Source of the DNA: Micropterus salmoides
Taxonomy: Eukaryota > Chordata > Actinopteri > Centrarchiformes > Centrarchidae
NCBI RefSeq assembly: GCF_014851395.1
Contig: NW_024043372.1
Location: forward strand, 4,973,490 to 5,037,489
DNA length: 64,000 nucleotides
Direction of reading: 5' to 3'
The stretch's first letter is position 1. Each line of letters starts with the position of its first letter. The notes below the pieces were generated by a model. That model searched no databases and was not told the DNA's origin. It was given only the letters and a program-made list of their open reading frames with translations. The position numbers and the translations under genes are program-made. Positions 42,430 to 53,675 of the stretch are shown one piece after another.

Positions 42430-45400
42430 AGGCTGAAGAAGAATTCAGGTCTATTACTAGTACTAGGTCTAGTGCCAATACCAAACTCACTCTGTAAATA
42501 CTCCACTTCAAGCAAAAGTTCTGCATTTTAAACCTTATAAGGTAAAAGTATGTACGTATTATAGCAAAATTGTAATTTGTAAAATGGTCTCCATCAGTGT
42601 TTCACTATTATATCTGATGTCTCAGGATTAATGTTACTGCTGAATTAACGCTCATGTTGCATTTTACTGCCGTAGATGTTTAAGGTTGAGCTTGTTTAAA
42701 CTACTTTATATATTGCTGGGTAGTTTAAAATCTTTGGCACTGAAGTCTTCTGAAAGAGACTCCGGCTTTCTACAGTGTTCTTGAGAAATATAATTTCTTC
42801 CTACATTTTCTTCAGAAGCAGAAGCTCAAAAATTTACCAATGCATTCACACGCATCTGCAGTATTAATAATGCCAAACTGAACGTTATTAGCCAACTCCA
42901 GGCTATATTTCCAAACAATGTGGTTGAGTGGTGGCCATCCAATGGCGTCACTTTGTGCCGAAAAGTGGTGAGGAAATTTAAGGCCTCAGATTAGTGGTGC
43001 AGTGACACTTGAGACAAGAAGATATTAGAATAAATATTCACTACTGTGATATATGATTTTGGTGGTCTGGGGTTCCTCCCCCAGAAGATTTTGAGCATTA
43101 AACACTTAATTTCCTGCATTCTGGAGACATTTTCTGAGACATTGCATTGAATGTTTCTTATTGTGCAAATAAACCTTTCTCAAAGCATTTCCATTTATTA
43201 TTTAACATAGCTCGTTGCAAGCAATTTATCAAAACCATTTTAACAAATACTTTCAAAAAGTGGCATACCCAGTATAAATGACACCTGAAATGCTAGGGGG
43301 GTTCGGGGGCATGCTCCCCCCCGATTTTTAAATTTTTTTTTAAATAAAACACTTAAATGCTCATTTCTATTGATTTTTGAAAACAGAATGTACTTAGTAT
43401 AAAATAACTAGAACAAAACCGACTACATACCATAAAAACCATGGAACAGCTGCTAGTTAATGTAGCCACAGCACAAAAGTATGATGTAAGCTGTCTGTGA
43501 TATTTCCTGTGTCTCACTTGTCCCTGACTCTCCCTGCAACAAATGTTTGTGAACACACAACTGTCTTCAATGCAAACTCTGATGACATGCTATTGGTCTA
43601 ACAAAATCTATATATATATATATATTAGAATATACAGCATGTCTAGTATCCACACAACTTACAAGCTCGTCCTCCTCAGTTTGTTCTACTCCTGCTCCTG
43701 TGACTTCTGTCCTCTTCCTCTTAAAATACTGCAGGATGCTTGTCTCTGTGTGAACATTAACTACTTTTCAATTGTTTATGGACATGTAGCAGAGACACAT
43801 GCACACCTTAGGACACAAGTTTTTTTAAAAAGTGGCCCAGGAGTTTGTCCCTGTTCAGTCCACTCTCCGGACAAAGCATTTGTCGGGCCTCTGGGTCTTC
43901 AGAAACATTTATTCCTGCATTCTTGAGAAAATTTTATGCAAGTAGAGAACATGACAAAATGAGCCTTTAAAATACATTTTCAAAACACATTTTCTAACAC
44001 TCCTAAAGTAAAGTAATCACTTCAGCTGAGCCCTTGAGTAGATTACTAAATAAGCTTTGACTCTGCTCTGCTCTTACCCTCATCTCTGCTGTCTGTCTCA
44101 TGTTCACCATGTCAGTGCTAGTACTGGTTGGACTAAAGTTGGAGGAAAAAATTACTAACCTACTCAAGTAAAAGTATAAAAATATATTTCATCTGCTGTT
44201 CATCTGGTTAGAAACAGCTGCAACATGGTTATTTCTAGGGAATGCAATTTGCTTTGCTGGTCGATTATCTTTAGCTATTTCTGTTTAATAATTATTTTCC
44301 TTTTTAAATGTCCATGAATGTGTTGATAAGATCACTTTAAAATATCAGGCTTGCTGCCCAGCCGTCTATTGTTGCCTGTTTCTTATTATGGATATTCATA
44401 TTATGGACATGTAGCCAACCAAACCACTTGCTTTGCAGCAGCACAGGCAGCCAATACAATCTGATTATTCCTAAAGCATCTAAATAATCTTATAATCAAT
44501 ATAATAATCAATCTAGTGATCATCTAACTTATGTTACAGTGTGAAGTCTGCGTTTGCTCTGCAGAGAGTGAATACGCGTTTAATGCAGCTGCTTTCCAAC
44601 ACGGCCAGCAGTGCCATGGTGCGCGCTCACTGGATATCAGTTGTATTATTAGAACAATAAGGATTTAAACTAAAAAAGGTGTTTGCCTGCGTTGTGTCGC
44701 ATGTTTTCTATAGGCCTACATGCTTTTTGTCCGTGTTTCAACCGTTTAATCATGTCTGATGCGGTGTGTGTGATTGATTGATTGATTGATTAACTAGTCA
44801 CTCAAACTGCCTCGGCTATGAACCAAATCGCCCCAGACCACACTTAGAAAAAAAACAGAAAACAATCCCATCAGGCAGAGACACGCACACACTCAACTGG
44901 TTCCTCAGAAATATCAGTTACATAAAAAGTGATGTGTTGCAACACTCATGTTTGACTTGCCAGGCTGATGGCCGGGGCCCAGTGTGCTGCAGCTTTCTCA
45001 ATTCCTTTTTTGATAGAAGAAAAAGAATCAATCTGCTAACAAACAGGAAGCTCTCAACCGATTCTGCAAATGTAGCATCCATTTCGCCTACCCCTCCCTG
45101 CTTCATTTTGTTTACTGACTCACTCCAATGCATTTCATCTAAATACTGTGCAACCTTTTCTGATGACTTTGCTGAACTGCTGTTGATAATCTGTGTAGTT
45201 ATTATTGGGGATTTTAAGATTCATGTTGACAGCCCCCAGGACCCACACACAATAAGGGGCTCACTCTGGAATTAATCATCTTCAAGGGTCTGAACATTTC
45301 CAAGTTTGTGGTGAAGGAGGTCTTTGGTAAAAAAGAAATTGACAAAAAGCTGAGCGCAGGCGGCATAAAACAAATCTCCAGGTTCATTATGACACCTATA

Positions 45401-46300
45401 AAGACTTCATATTTATAATGTCGAACTGAGAATTTCAAGGTGGTCCTTCTTCTCTGACACCATCACCAAAAATAATAATAATGCATGTTTGTGTAGCTGT
45501 TTGGAGGACAGATCATAGAGGAGACAACGAGCAGCTTCGATGTGCTGCCACGCTCTGGTAGGACCTCAAACACAAAACCTCCTCAACGCCATGAAAACCT
45601 GGAAACAGTCCAAATTACTCACACAGGTACAACTCAAGAAAACCATTCACGCAAACAGTGGAGACAAGAAAAACTGAGAGAGGAAGCTGCCGCATGAACA
45701 GTTCTGGCTGACGACATTAAACACTGAGTCTGCAGAAGGAGGAAGGCCTGCTGTAAGAAAGGCTGGAACTGTAATGGGACTACAGGAATGGAAAGTTCAG
45801 AGTTAACCTTCACACACCGGGGGAAAGACTCACTTTCACAACAAACCTGCACATACATGTTAATCACAAATCCACCTTTTATTAAAGGAGTAGCCTTGGC
45901 AGGCAACACACAGGTGGAGTTAGGCTGTGAATGTGCAAACAGATGTGGAAGATGTATTCATTCCAACCTCACTATGAAAATACTGCATTTCAAGCAAAGG
46001 TTCTGTATTCTAACCTTGTAAAGTACAATTATAAGTATAACATATAATAAAAGTATAAGAATAATAGCAAAATTGTAATTTGTGTAGTAAAATAGTCCCT
46101 CTGAATTAATTTTATTATCAGTTACATAACCGGTGATGTTTTGCAACACCTGCTTAATTTGACTGCGAGGCACGACAGCCCAGGGTGCTGGCAGCTTTCT
46201 CAGTTCCTGTCTTGATAGAAGAAAGAGAATGAATCTGCTAAGAAACAGGAAGCTCTCAACTGATTCTGCAAAAGTAGCGTCCTTTTTTCGTCAGCCAAAG
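42430..46300. repeat. Two further copies of the local tandem unit
   Basis: Blocks shared with 32.9-33.75 kb recur in the same order. The AAGTAAAAGTA-type repeat is at 42440-42600 and again at 45950-46100. ggcactgaagtcttctgaaa is at 42738. gatgtgttgcaacactcatg is at 44931. A ttctcaattcc...gatagaagaaa...aaacaggaag block is at 44995-45055 and 46195-46255. Insertions, including the repeat at 42940-43290, separate the halves of one copy. (TA)n lies at 43608-43625 and (GATT)n at 44770-44791. No supported exon was found. Confidence 0.6.
45080..45480 (+). mobile_element. L2-like LINE fragment (endonuclease and linker)
   Basis: Translation shows KYCATFSDDFAELL and VVIIGDFKIHVDSPQDP. After a break come blocks resembling the RRKTNLQVHYDTYKDF linker and SELRI..-type sequence. 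It is joined to the tandem unit at the same junction as the fragment at 42180. Confidence 0.6.
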
Positions 46301-46930
46301 CCTGTCACAACACTTGTGGCAGATAATACTTCTGAGGTGAGACAACAGTCAAATAGGCTTTTATTCACATAGTCATCTCACAGTGAAGCTTTACAAGCTG
46401 ATACTAAACATAAAGAGAAGCTTTTTTGTATGTATTTTTTAAATAAGCTAATTAGATATTCTCACTTTAAATATGTGCTGATTTGCATATCACACATATC
46501 CATTTTCCAGCACATTGATAAGACTAAGTTAAATGGTTTTGGTTATAGTGAGATAATATACCGAATGGCCAGACTTTTACAAAGCGGTTTGTCAAAATAT
46601 AATTTTTTCACTGATTTATTCAAAATTCACACCCACACGGACCCTTTGTTTCCACAATTTTACAGATCGGTACAGCTTGAGCTTTTTTTAACTACTTCAT
46701 ACTGTTGGGTAGTTTGCAATGCAGCATATTCTACGAGTTTCACACTGTTCCGCCAGAAGCTCACAGATACTTAACGGACCGCTGTGACCTGTAAGGTGAA
46801 GGTCATGACAGCGACAACCAAGAAAGCACAAGTGAGTAAATCTGCTAGAACAGGCCTTGAGTCTGTTCCCCCTCCAGATAGCCGAGTGTTTCACTACAGC
46901 ATCAAGTGTTTCTCCTTTGGTCAGGTACAG
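46301..46930. other. No gene recognised
   Basis: A 114-codon plus-strand frame ends at 46774 without recognisable domains. This includes the stretch at 46777-46808 that resembles 39757-39790. Confidence 0.35.
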
Positions 46931-47228
46931 CAGTGGTTCTCAAAGTGGGGGTCCGGGGACCTTGGGGGGGGGGGGGTCCAGGGGTCCCCAGCAAAAAGGG
47001 GAATCATTTATTTTCACTATAATTACTATACTATCACTATAATAAAAGTAACATAGTGACTGAATGCATGACTATTTAAGTCATGGATTTTATACACTTT
47101 CTGGAATAAAACATCTAAAAGCCAAAATCCTATCAGATGGGCAATCGAGGGACAAAATCTTATCAAGTCCGTGGTCCAATTTGTGTCAGTTTATGGGTCC
47201 TTGACGTGAAAAAGTTTGAGAACCACTG
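46931..47228. mobile_element. hAT-like MITE
   Basis: Perfect 14-bp terminal inverted repeats, CAGTGGTTCTCAAA at the left and TTTGAGAACCACTG at the right, enclose about 300 bp containing a 13-G run near 46965. The CAGTGGTTCTCAA end is typical of vertebrate hAT/Charlie-type elements. The expected 8-bp target duplication is not evident. Confidence 0.7.
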
Positions 47229-50200
47229 CATAGATAACTGGTTTGGCTTTTAGGATAATGTCAGGATAAATCATTGTCTTAGATTTACAACTATGCTGTC
47301 TCACAGCTTCCTTTTTTATTCTATTCATGCTGCCTTTATCCTGTCAGTGTTTATGTTCCTGTCTCTGGAAAGGACTTAATGCATGCGGCTTGAAAAGTGC
47401 TCAATAAATGAATTATTGATACATTAGAAATGCTCTTTCTGACCAGGACTTTGTCTGTAGCCATGTAAGAAAAACACATCACACCCTAATATCAGTCATG
47501 CTGTATAATGGCAGCATTTTAAAACTATATACACTGTATAATACACAAATGATACGTCTCCTGAACTGCACTTTATCAACAAACAACACAAACAAAACTT
47601 TTTCTGGAAAGATTTCTTCAAAAGTGGAAAACTCGCATAGTTACACTTAACTGCTGGTTTATTTATTTGACATAACTGTCTTGTCTACATGGCCTTCATT
47701 ATGTATATTAATATATGAAATTATCTTCTCCATGACAGTGTAAATAATCCTGAACATTAAAGGCATCATAAAAGTAAATGTTATGGCTGAGCTGTTGTGT
47801 TTCAGTAGATTTTTCACTAAAAAATAAAGTGGCCACTGACTGAATACAGAGAGCCAAATATAAGTGACTTAACATACTAACAAAAAATGTCTGACTGATT
47901 GAACAGCAGTGTCAACAGATCCTCTTTCAGGTTTCAAAGATCTTGCACAATAAAGAAAAATGTCAATTTTAGTACAGCAGGGGGCGTCACAGTATTGAGA
48001 ATAGGGGCTGAAACAAACGTCTCACTTCTTGAAATGACTTCTGCAGGGCACAAACAGGGTAACAGTTATGGAAACATGTGATTGAGTTCTATTTGTTACA
48101 TTTTCAACTTAAGCTTTAATCATCCCTGATGATTAACAAAATGTGTCATGGTGCAATACCTTCCAAACTGGGGTCCAGGGACACCCAAGAGTCCTTCAAG
48201 ATTATCCAAGAGGTTTCCTGCAAAATAACCACAAAATGTCACATCTGTGTCTGTTAGAACAACGAATAAATTAATGATTAATCCACAACAAAATCTGTGG
48301 AAATCTGTTTTGAGTCCTTTAAACAAGAACACAAGACAAAGTTTAGAAATGGATTTTTTTTAAGATACTTAATTGTCAACACACTCATACATGCTGTGAA
48401 ATTCATTCTCTCTATCTAACCCATCCTTAAAGGGAGCAGCCGCTGTCCAACACCAAGGGACCAACTCCAGATCTATGTCAGTGTCACAATGACTGAAGAA
48501 CCTGATATGTCTTTGAAGGGAAACCCACGCAGATTTGGGGAAAACATGCTCCACACAGAAAGGCCAGGACGACTAGGGTTTGAACCCACCACCTTCTTGC
48601 TGTGAGGCCACAGTGCTATCCACTGGTCCATCGTGCCACATCACACAGACCCCCCTGACACTGCTACATATTCAGAGTGATGGACAGTTTAAGGAACCAA
48701 TGGTTATCACCTTTAATTGTGTATCAGTCGACGTCATCAGACTGAGCATGAGGAACGTTTAACACCACTGTGAATACTGTCTGTTTCTAACTGTAGGGAA
48801 CAGTTTGATTTAGAAGTTAGATTTGTGAGGTCTGAAACATTGAGCTGAGCAGTCGGTGATCCAAATGTGAGCTGAGGGTCGGGTTATGAATTCCTGGTTG
48901 GAAATCAAAGTGTTTATAGTCGTTCTTCTCTTAAGGCAGCGCGAACAGCCGGCTTACATAGAGAAGCGATATCATTTATGTGCGGACAGCTCTTCACATC
49001 CTCCTCGGTCTTCCCTGGAAGAACCTCTGTGTGACACGACCGCTAAAACATTTCTTGTTGCACAATCATACTCTTGAGTTCAAGTCTCACTGAAAGACTG
49101 AAGGACTTCACATCCACTTTGAAGACAACAACAAATTCATCAGGAGGAGTATTTATCCCCTCAGGACTAATGCTCTCCTCTGATGCCACACACTCTGAAT
49201 CTGGGGGGTCAGATTGATCTGAGGGGGGCCACACGGTAGGAGAGGGGGGTCTTTAAGGTCTCTGTGCCCAAGGGCCCATCATATTATATTACAGTGTATT
49301 AATAACATTTTACAGTGTATCTGTAGTCTGTATTCTCAGTTTAGTTTATTCTATTTATTCTATTCTCCCCATCTACCTAAAACAGGCCACAATTGTCATT
49401 TAGATTCAGTTGCAACTCATGTAAAATAATCAATAGTCAATAGTCAAATCTTCAGTTATATTTGCGAGTATACTTGTAAATGATATAATCAAAAATTACT
49501 CAATATGCCCTAAATATGAACAGTTGGTTTTGGCTTTAGTAGCCAGCTAACCAGCCAGCAGGCAGATTGGATTAAAGACTGATGAGGCCAGCCATTATAA
49601 GTTCTGCTCATGATGCTATGGGTCTGCGTGTGTTAAATAACATCTTGTGGTCCCTGTTGGTCAGTCAGGCACACTTGCTGCATTGTCAGCAGTCTCCCAG
49701 AGTTTCTACCAAATCTGCAGGGAGAGCAGCAGCAAGGCCAAAGAAAACAAACTGCAGCTCCTGAGATGTATACGTTACTCCATTTATAGACAGAAGTGCT
49801 AACCCTCCTTCGTGACTCCTGCTTCACTTTCTGGCAGGCTTAAAGGTTTTTAATCTTTGGGATGCTGACCTTTGGTCCATTTTACCTCCAGAGTCCCCAG
49901 TTTGTCCTGAGTGTGAAATGTAATTTACGCTCTGTTGAGGGGCAGCAGCTCCTGGAATTCATGCAAAGGGGAGGGAATGATTTGAAGCAGCTCCACAGCT
50001 AATAGTGACATTAGCCTGAGCCTGACATTTTTATGTAAGAGATTTACACATGATTCACATCTAATAAACTTTTTTTCACAACCAGGTACTCACATTACTT
50101 GTTTCTATAGAAAAGGAACATATTGTGCAAAGTGAGACCATGTGCAGCTACAGATCAGTAGCAGTGGGTTGCTCTCCTAAAATCTACAAACACTTCTGCC

Positions 50201-52234
50201 TATGTGAGCTACTTAAGTTTTATTTGTATGGTTGTGAATCTACAGGCCCATACAGCAACATCCATTTCATACTGAAAGCTAAGATTTTCCTTTTTCTCAT
50301 AGCCAGGATGGATAATAATCAGTTATGAAAGGTCAATATATTACTATTGTTTATCATCTATTATTACAGTAAGGGTATAAATGAGAGTGATGGTGCCACC
50401 TGGTGGTAATGTCAAGAATAACCATAGATGGCTGCAACTAACTCAACAGACTGCACCAGTTTCAACCATAAAAGCATGTTTTTTGCACTAAACAATAACA
50501 ATAACAAAACGTTATGCAAGCAAAATATTATGAAAGATATTATAATAACATATAAATATACACATAATAACTTTAAAGCAGGAGTAATTAGCACACTGAC
50601 ATAACCTGGGGGACATTTCTGGCTCTTCAGCGGCTAAATGCTCCACTATGTTCACCAGCTAGTCTCTAAATTTGAGCATTGTGTGCAGTGGATTAATCGG
50701 AGCTTCCTTGTTGAAAACAGCTGCCTGCTGCTGCTGCAAACAACGCTGATGTGAGAGTGAACCAAAGCACTGTAAAACCAAAAGCTGGGAGATGCTAAAG
50801 TGCTGAAAAGAACAGTAGAGTTGTGATATGGAGGTCTTTCCTCCTACTCCAGTTTATTCTCAGTCAAAATAGAAACAAATCAGGGTTTTTTTTCTGTTGA
50901 ATTGGACAAATTATTTTGATTTTGGTGTCCCTGCACCTATTTTATTACGATTAGATCACCAAAAGAAAGGAAATGTCAGTCTCTTTGCTCATTCCACACT
51001 CACTTTTATTTCTCTACATCATGTCAGTCATTACTTCCCTCTATTTCTATATTTCTTCTATCCAACATCAACATCTGTCCCATGCAGCTCTCTATTATTT
51101 TTGCTAGAAACAGTAAGAGGCGTTTCAAACCTCCACGCCATCATGTTAAATCTCTCACCAGATGAACTTTTCACTCACCTGGTGAGGGGTTCCTCGAAAT
51201 GTTTACTTAAACATTTGTCAAAGGTCTTTGTGCTGACAGCTGATAATGGACACTGTTAATGAGAATAGAAACAGAAAATGGTTTTGCAGTCTAATACAAC
51301 AGCCCTGTAAGAAAATCCTTCCTTCATGAAGGTTATGTTCAGAAACTGTTGCTGATTCAACTTCAGACTGTAGTTTGTGCTGCTGTTGAACTGTGGTGAG
51401 TTTTACTTTTTTTTGAATGGGCACGTGGACAGGAATCTGTCATTTCAGGCATACAATAAAATGCTCTTGACACAACACTAAAGTAAAATATAATAGTATG
51501 TTTGTGGTTCTAATCTTTAAGTTATAGTTAGAGTTTAAAGGCACCACAGCACAGTTAAAGTTAAAGTTCTCTCTGCAGTCTGTCAGAGAGAAACTTCCCA
51601 TCTTTCACTTCGCTCTCATTAGCTGAAATGCCATCTGTCTGCAGCCCTGCAGCGTTTGGTTTTAATTTCCTTTATGATCTCAGAGTCAGCACCGATTAAG
51701 GTGTCACTCCTGACGCCCTTATTTTGCTTTCAATTAAGAATTGAGAACATTGTAGAAGGATATATAGAGTTGGAATGAAAAACACGTGTGTGTATATTTT
51801 ACAAATATTTTTACACATAGCCAGCGTTGGCAGGGTGGGAAAACCAATGAAACAGTTTTCCAACTATAAAAGTAATAAAATTCTTTCACGACTAAGTGAA
51901 AATCTCGTTGGGAAAGTTCAACCAGTGTAATCGTAAGAATTTCTGTTCAAGTTTAAGATGCTGAGAATGTTCATTTACATAATAACAATAATAACAATAC
52001 ATTACGTAAATTAAAATACAATACAGATTTACACAAAATATCTACATAGAAAAAAATGCAATGAGTTTAAAATATATAAAAAAACTAAATAAGCACTAAA
52101 TGTAGAGATCTACCTACCATTAATTACATACAAGTGCATACGTCCAATATTTATATAATATAATTATATTACTATTCCATGTAAAACACACATATATTTA
52201 CGGTTTATTATATCGTCTGGTTTTGAAAACACAA
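47229..52234. other. About 5 kb without a supported gene; scattered repeats
   Basis: Recognisable pieces are an end-like tccaaactggggtccaggga at 48160-48185 and a dispersed teleost repeat at 48535-48640 (ttcttgctgtgaggccacag, gctatccactggtcc). The rest is AT-rich, with short frames (for example 50897-51259) that show no domain or splice structure. Confidence 0.4.
48400..48640. repeat. Dispersed teleost repeat
   Basis: Contains catgctccacacagaaaggc, gggtttgaacccaccacctt and ttgctgtgaggccacagtgc, a short interspersed sequence familiar from fish genomes. Left boundary is uncertain. Confidence 0.5.
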
Positions 52235-52381
52235 AGCCCTGGACATACTTGCTTTTAACTACGCGTTCGCGTACGCAAGATGGCTGCCACGAGTATCCTG
52301 CGTAACTTTGGAGCGTAAGTTGTGCACGTCCCCAGAAATTAACGTTACGCGTCCGCGAGATGCAATTCCACGCATGAACGT

Positions 52382-52663
52382 GTGGGCAGTATGTCGATCT
52401 GGCAGGCAGGTCAGCAGCAATCTACTGTTCCACACACCAGCCCAGGTGGTGGTGGTGTGTCATTAAACGCAAAAGAAGAAGAAGAAGGTCAGCAGCAGGC
52501 TTTAAAAAAGGAGATTTTTGGTGGGATGTTTACAGTAAAACTCCTGGAGCTAGTCCGCAATTACAGAGATCGTTATGATGTCTCATTAAAATCACAACCT
52601 GCTCGAGTGTCGCTGTTTGGTTTGTTTACGAAGTGCAAATTTAGAGGTTGTCAAGGAAGATAA
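52382..52663 (+). pseudogene. Short frame, possible MADF-like exon
   Basis: This 93-codon frame has the segment FTVKLLELVRNYRDRYDVSL. It resembles the start of MADF DNA-binding domains (L-I-x-x-V-x-x-Y-x-x-L-Y-D) found in proteins accompanying Harbinger transposons. Only the first helix region is readable, after which the frame ends near the minisatellite. It could be a chance similarity. Confidence 0.3.
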
Positions 52664-52734
52664 TCCGGTGTTGGTGAGGGATGATCCGATCCCGCTCTGC
52701 CCGCTAGTGAACAAAGCCGTTTGCGTCACCAACA

Positions 52735-53645
52735 CCTGTCTACGACTGTCTACGCTGTCTACGCCTGTCTACGCTGTCTACGCTGTCTACGCTTGTCTAT
52801 GCCTGTCTACGACTGTCTACGCTGTCTACGCCTGTCTACGTCTGTCTACGCTGTCTACGCCTGTCTACGCCTGTCTACGTTGTCTACGCCTGTCTACGCC
52901 TGTCTACGCTTGTCTACGCCTGTCTACGACTGTCTACGCTGTCTACACCTGTCTACGCCTGTCTACGCCTGTCTACGTTGTCTACGCCTGTCTACGCCTG
53001 TCTACGTCTGTCTACGCTGTCTACGCCTGTCTACGCCTGTCTACGCTTGTCTACGCCTGTCTACGACTGTCTACGCTGTCTACACCTGTCTACGCCTGTC
53101 TACGCCTGTCTACGTTGTCTACGACTGTCTACGCCTGTCTACGACTGTCTACGCTGTCTACACCTGTCTACGCCTGTCTACGCCTGTCTACGTTGTCTAC
53201 GCCTGTCTACGCCTGTCTACGCCTGTCTACGTTGTCTACGCCTGTCTACGCCTGTCTACGCCTGTCTACGCTGTCTACGCTTGTCTATGCCTGTCTACGA
53301 CTGTCTACGACTGTCTACGACTGTCTACGCTGTCTACGCCTGTCTACGCTGTCTACGCTGTCTACGCTTGTCTATGCCTGTCTACGACTGTCTACGCTGT
53401 CTACGCCTGTCTACGTCTGTCTACGCTGTCTACGCCTGTCTACGCCTGTCTACGTTGTCTACGCCTGTCTACGCCTGTCTACGCTTGTCTACGCCTGTCT
53501 ACGACTGTCTACGCTGTCTACGCTTGTCTATGACTGTCTACGCCTGTCTACGCTTGTCTACGCTGTCTACGCCTGTCTACGTCTGTCTACGCTGTCTACG
53601 CCTGTCTACGTCTGTCTACGCTGTCTACGCTTGTCTACGCCTACG
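52735..53645. repeat. TGTCTACG(C)(C) minisatellite, about 910 bp
   Basis: Tandem units of 9 and 10 bases (ctgtctacg, ctgtctacgc with c/t/a variation at the last positions) run without interruption. Larger blocks repeat, such as gactgtctacgctgtctaca, giving a higher-order pattern. All three forward frames stay open, producing Leu/Ser/Thr/Val/Tyr-rich frames of 229 to 345 codons that should not be read as genes. Confidence 0.95.
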
Positions 53646-53675
53646 CGTTGTTAAAAAGCAATTATAGCCAGGGCT

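Larger units (their letters stand above)
52235..53675 (+). mobile_element. Harbinger-like TIR element containing a minisatellite
   Basis: The ends are inverted: AGCCCTGGACATACTTGCTT at 52235 against AGCCCTGGCTATAATTGCTT read inward from 53675, continuing to AACNACGCGT, roughly 26 of 30 matching. Internal sequence has a short frame (52382-52663) followed by 900 bp of minisatellite. Flanking trinucleotides are caa and taa, close to but not an exact 3-bp duplication. The superfamily is tentative. Confidence 0.55.

Noticed and set aside
52735..53645. CRISPR-like array
   Set aside because: Units are 9-10 bases with no spacers, and the DNA is vertebrate.
52617..53654. Repetitive protein genes of 229-345 codons
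   Set aside because: They are three overlapping readings of one minisatellite without stop codons in the unit; there is no conserved sequence outside the repeat.
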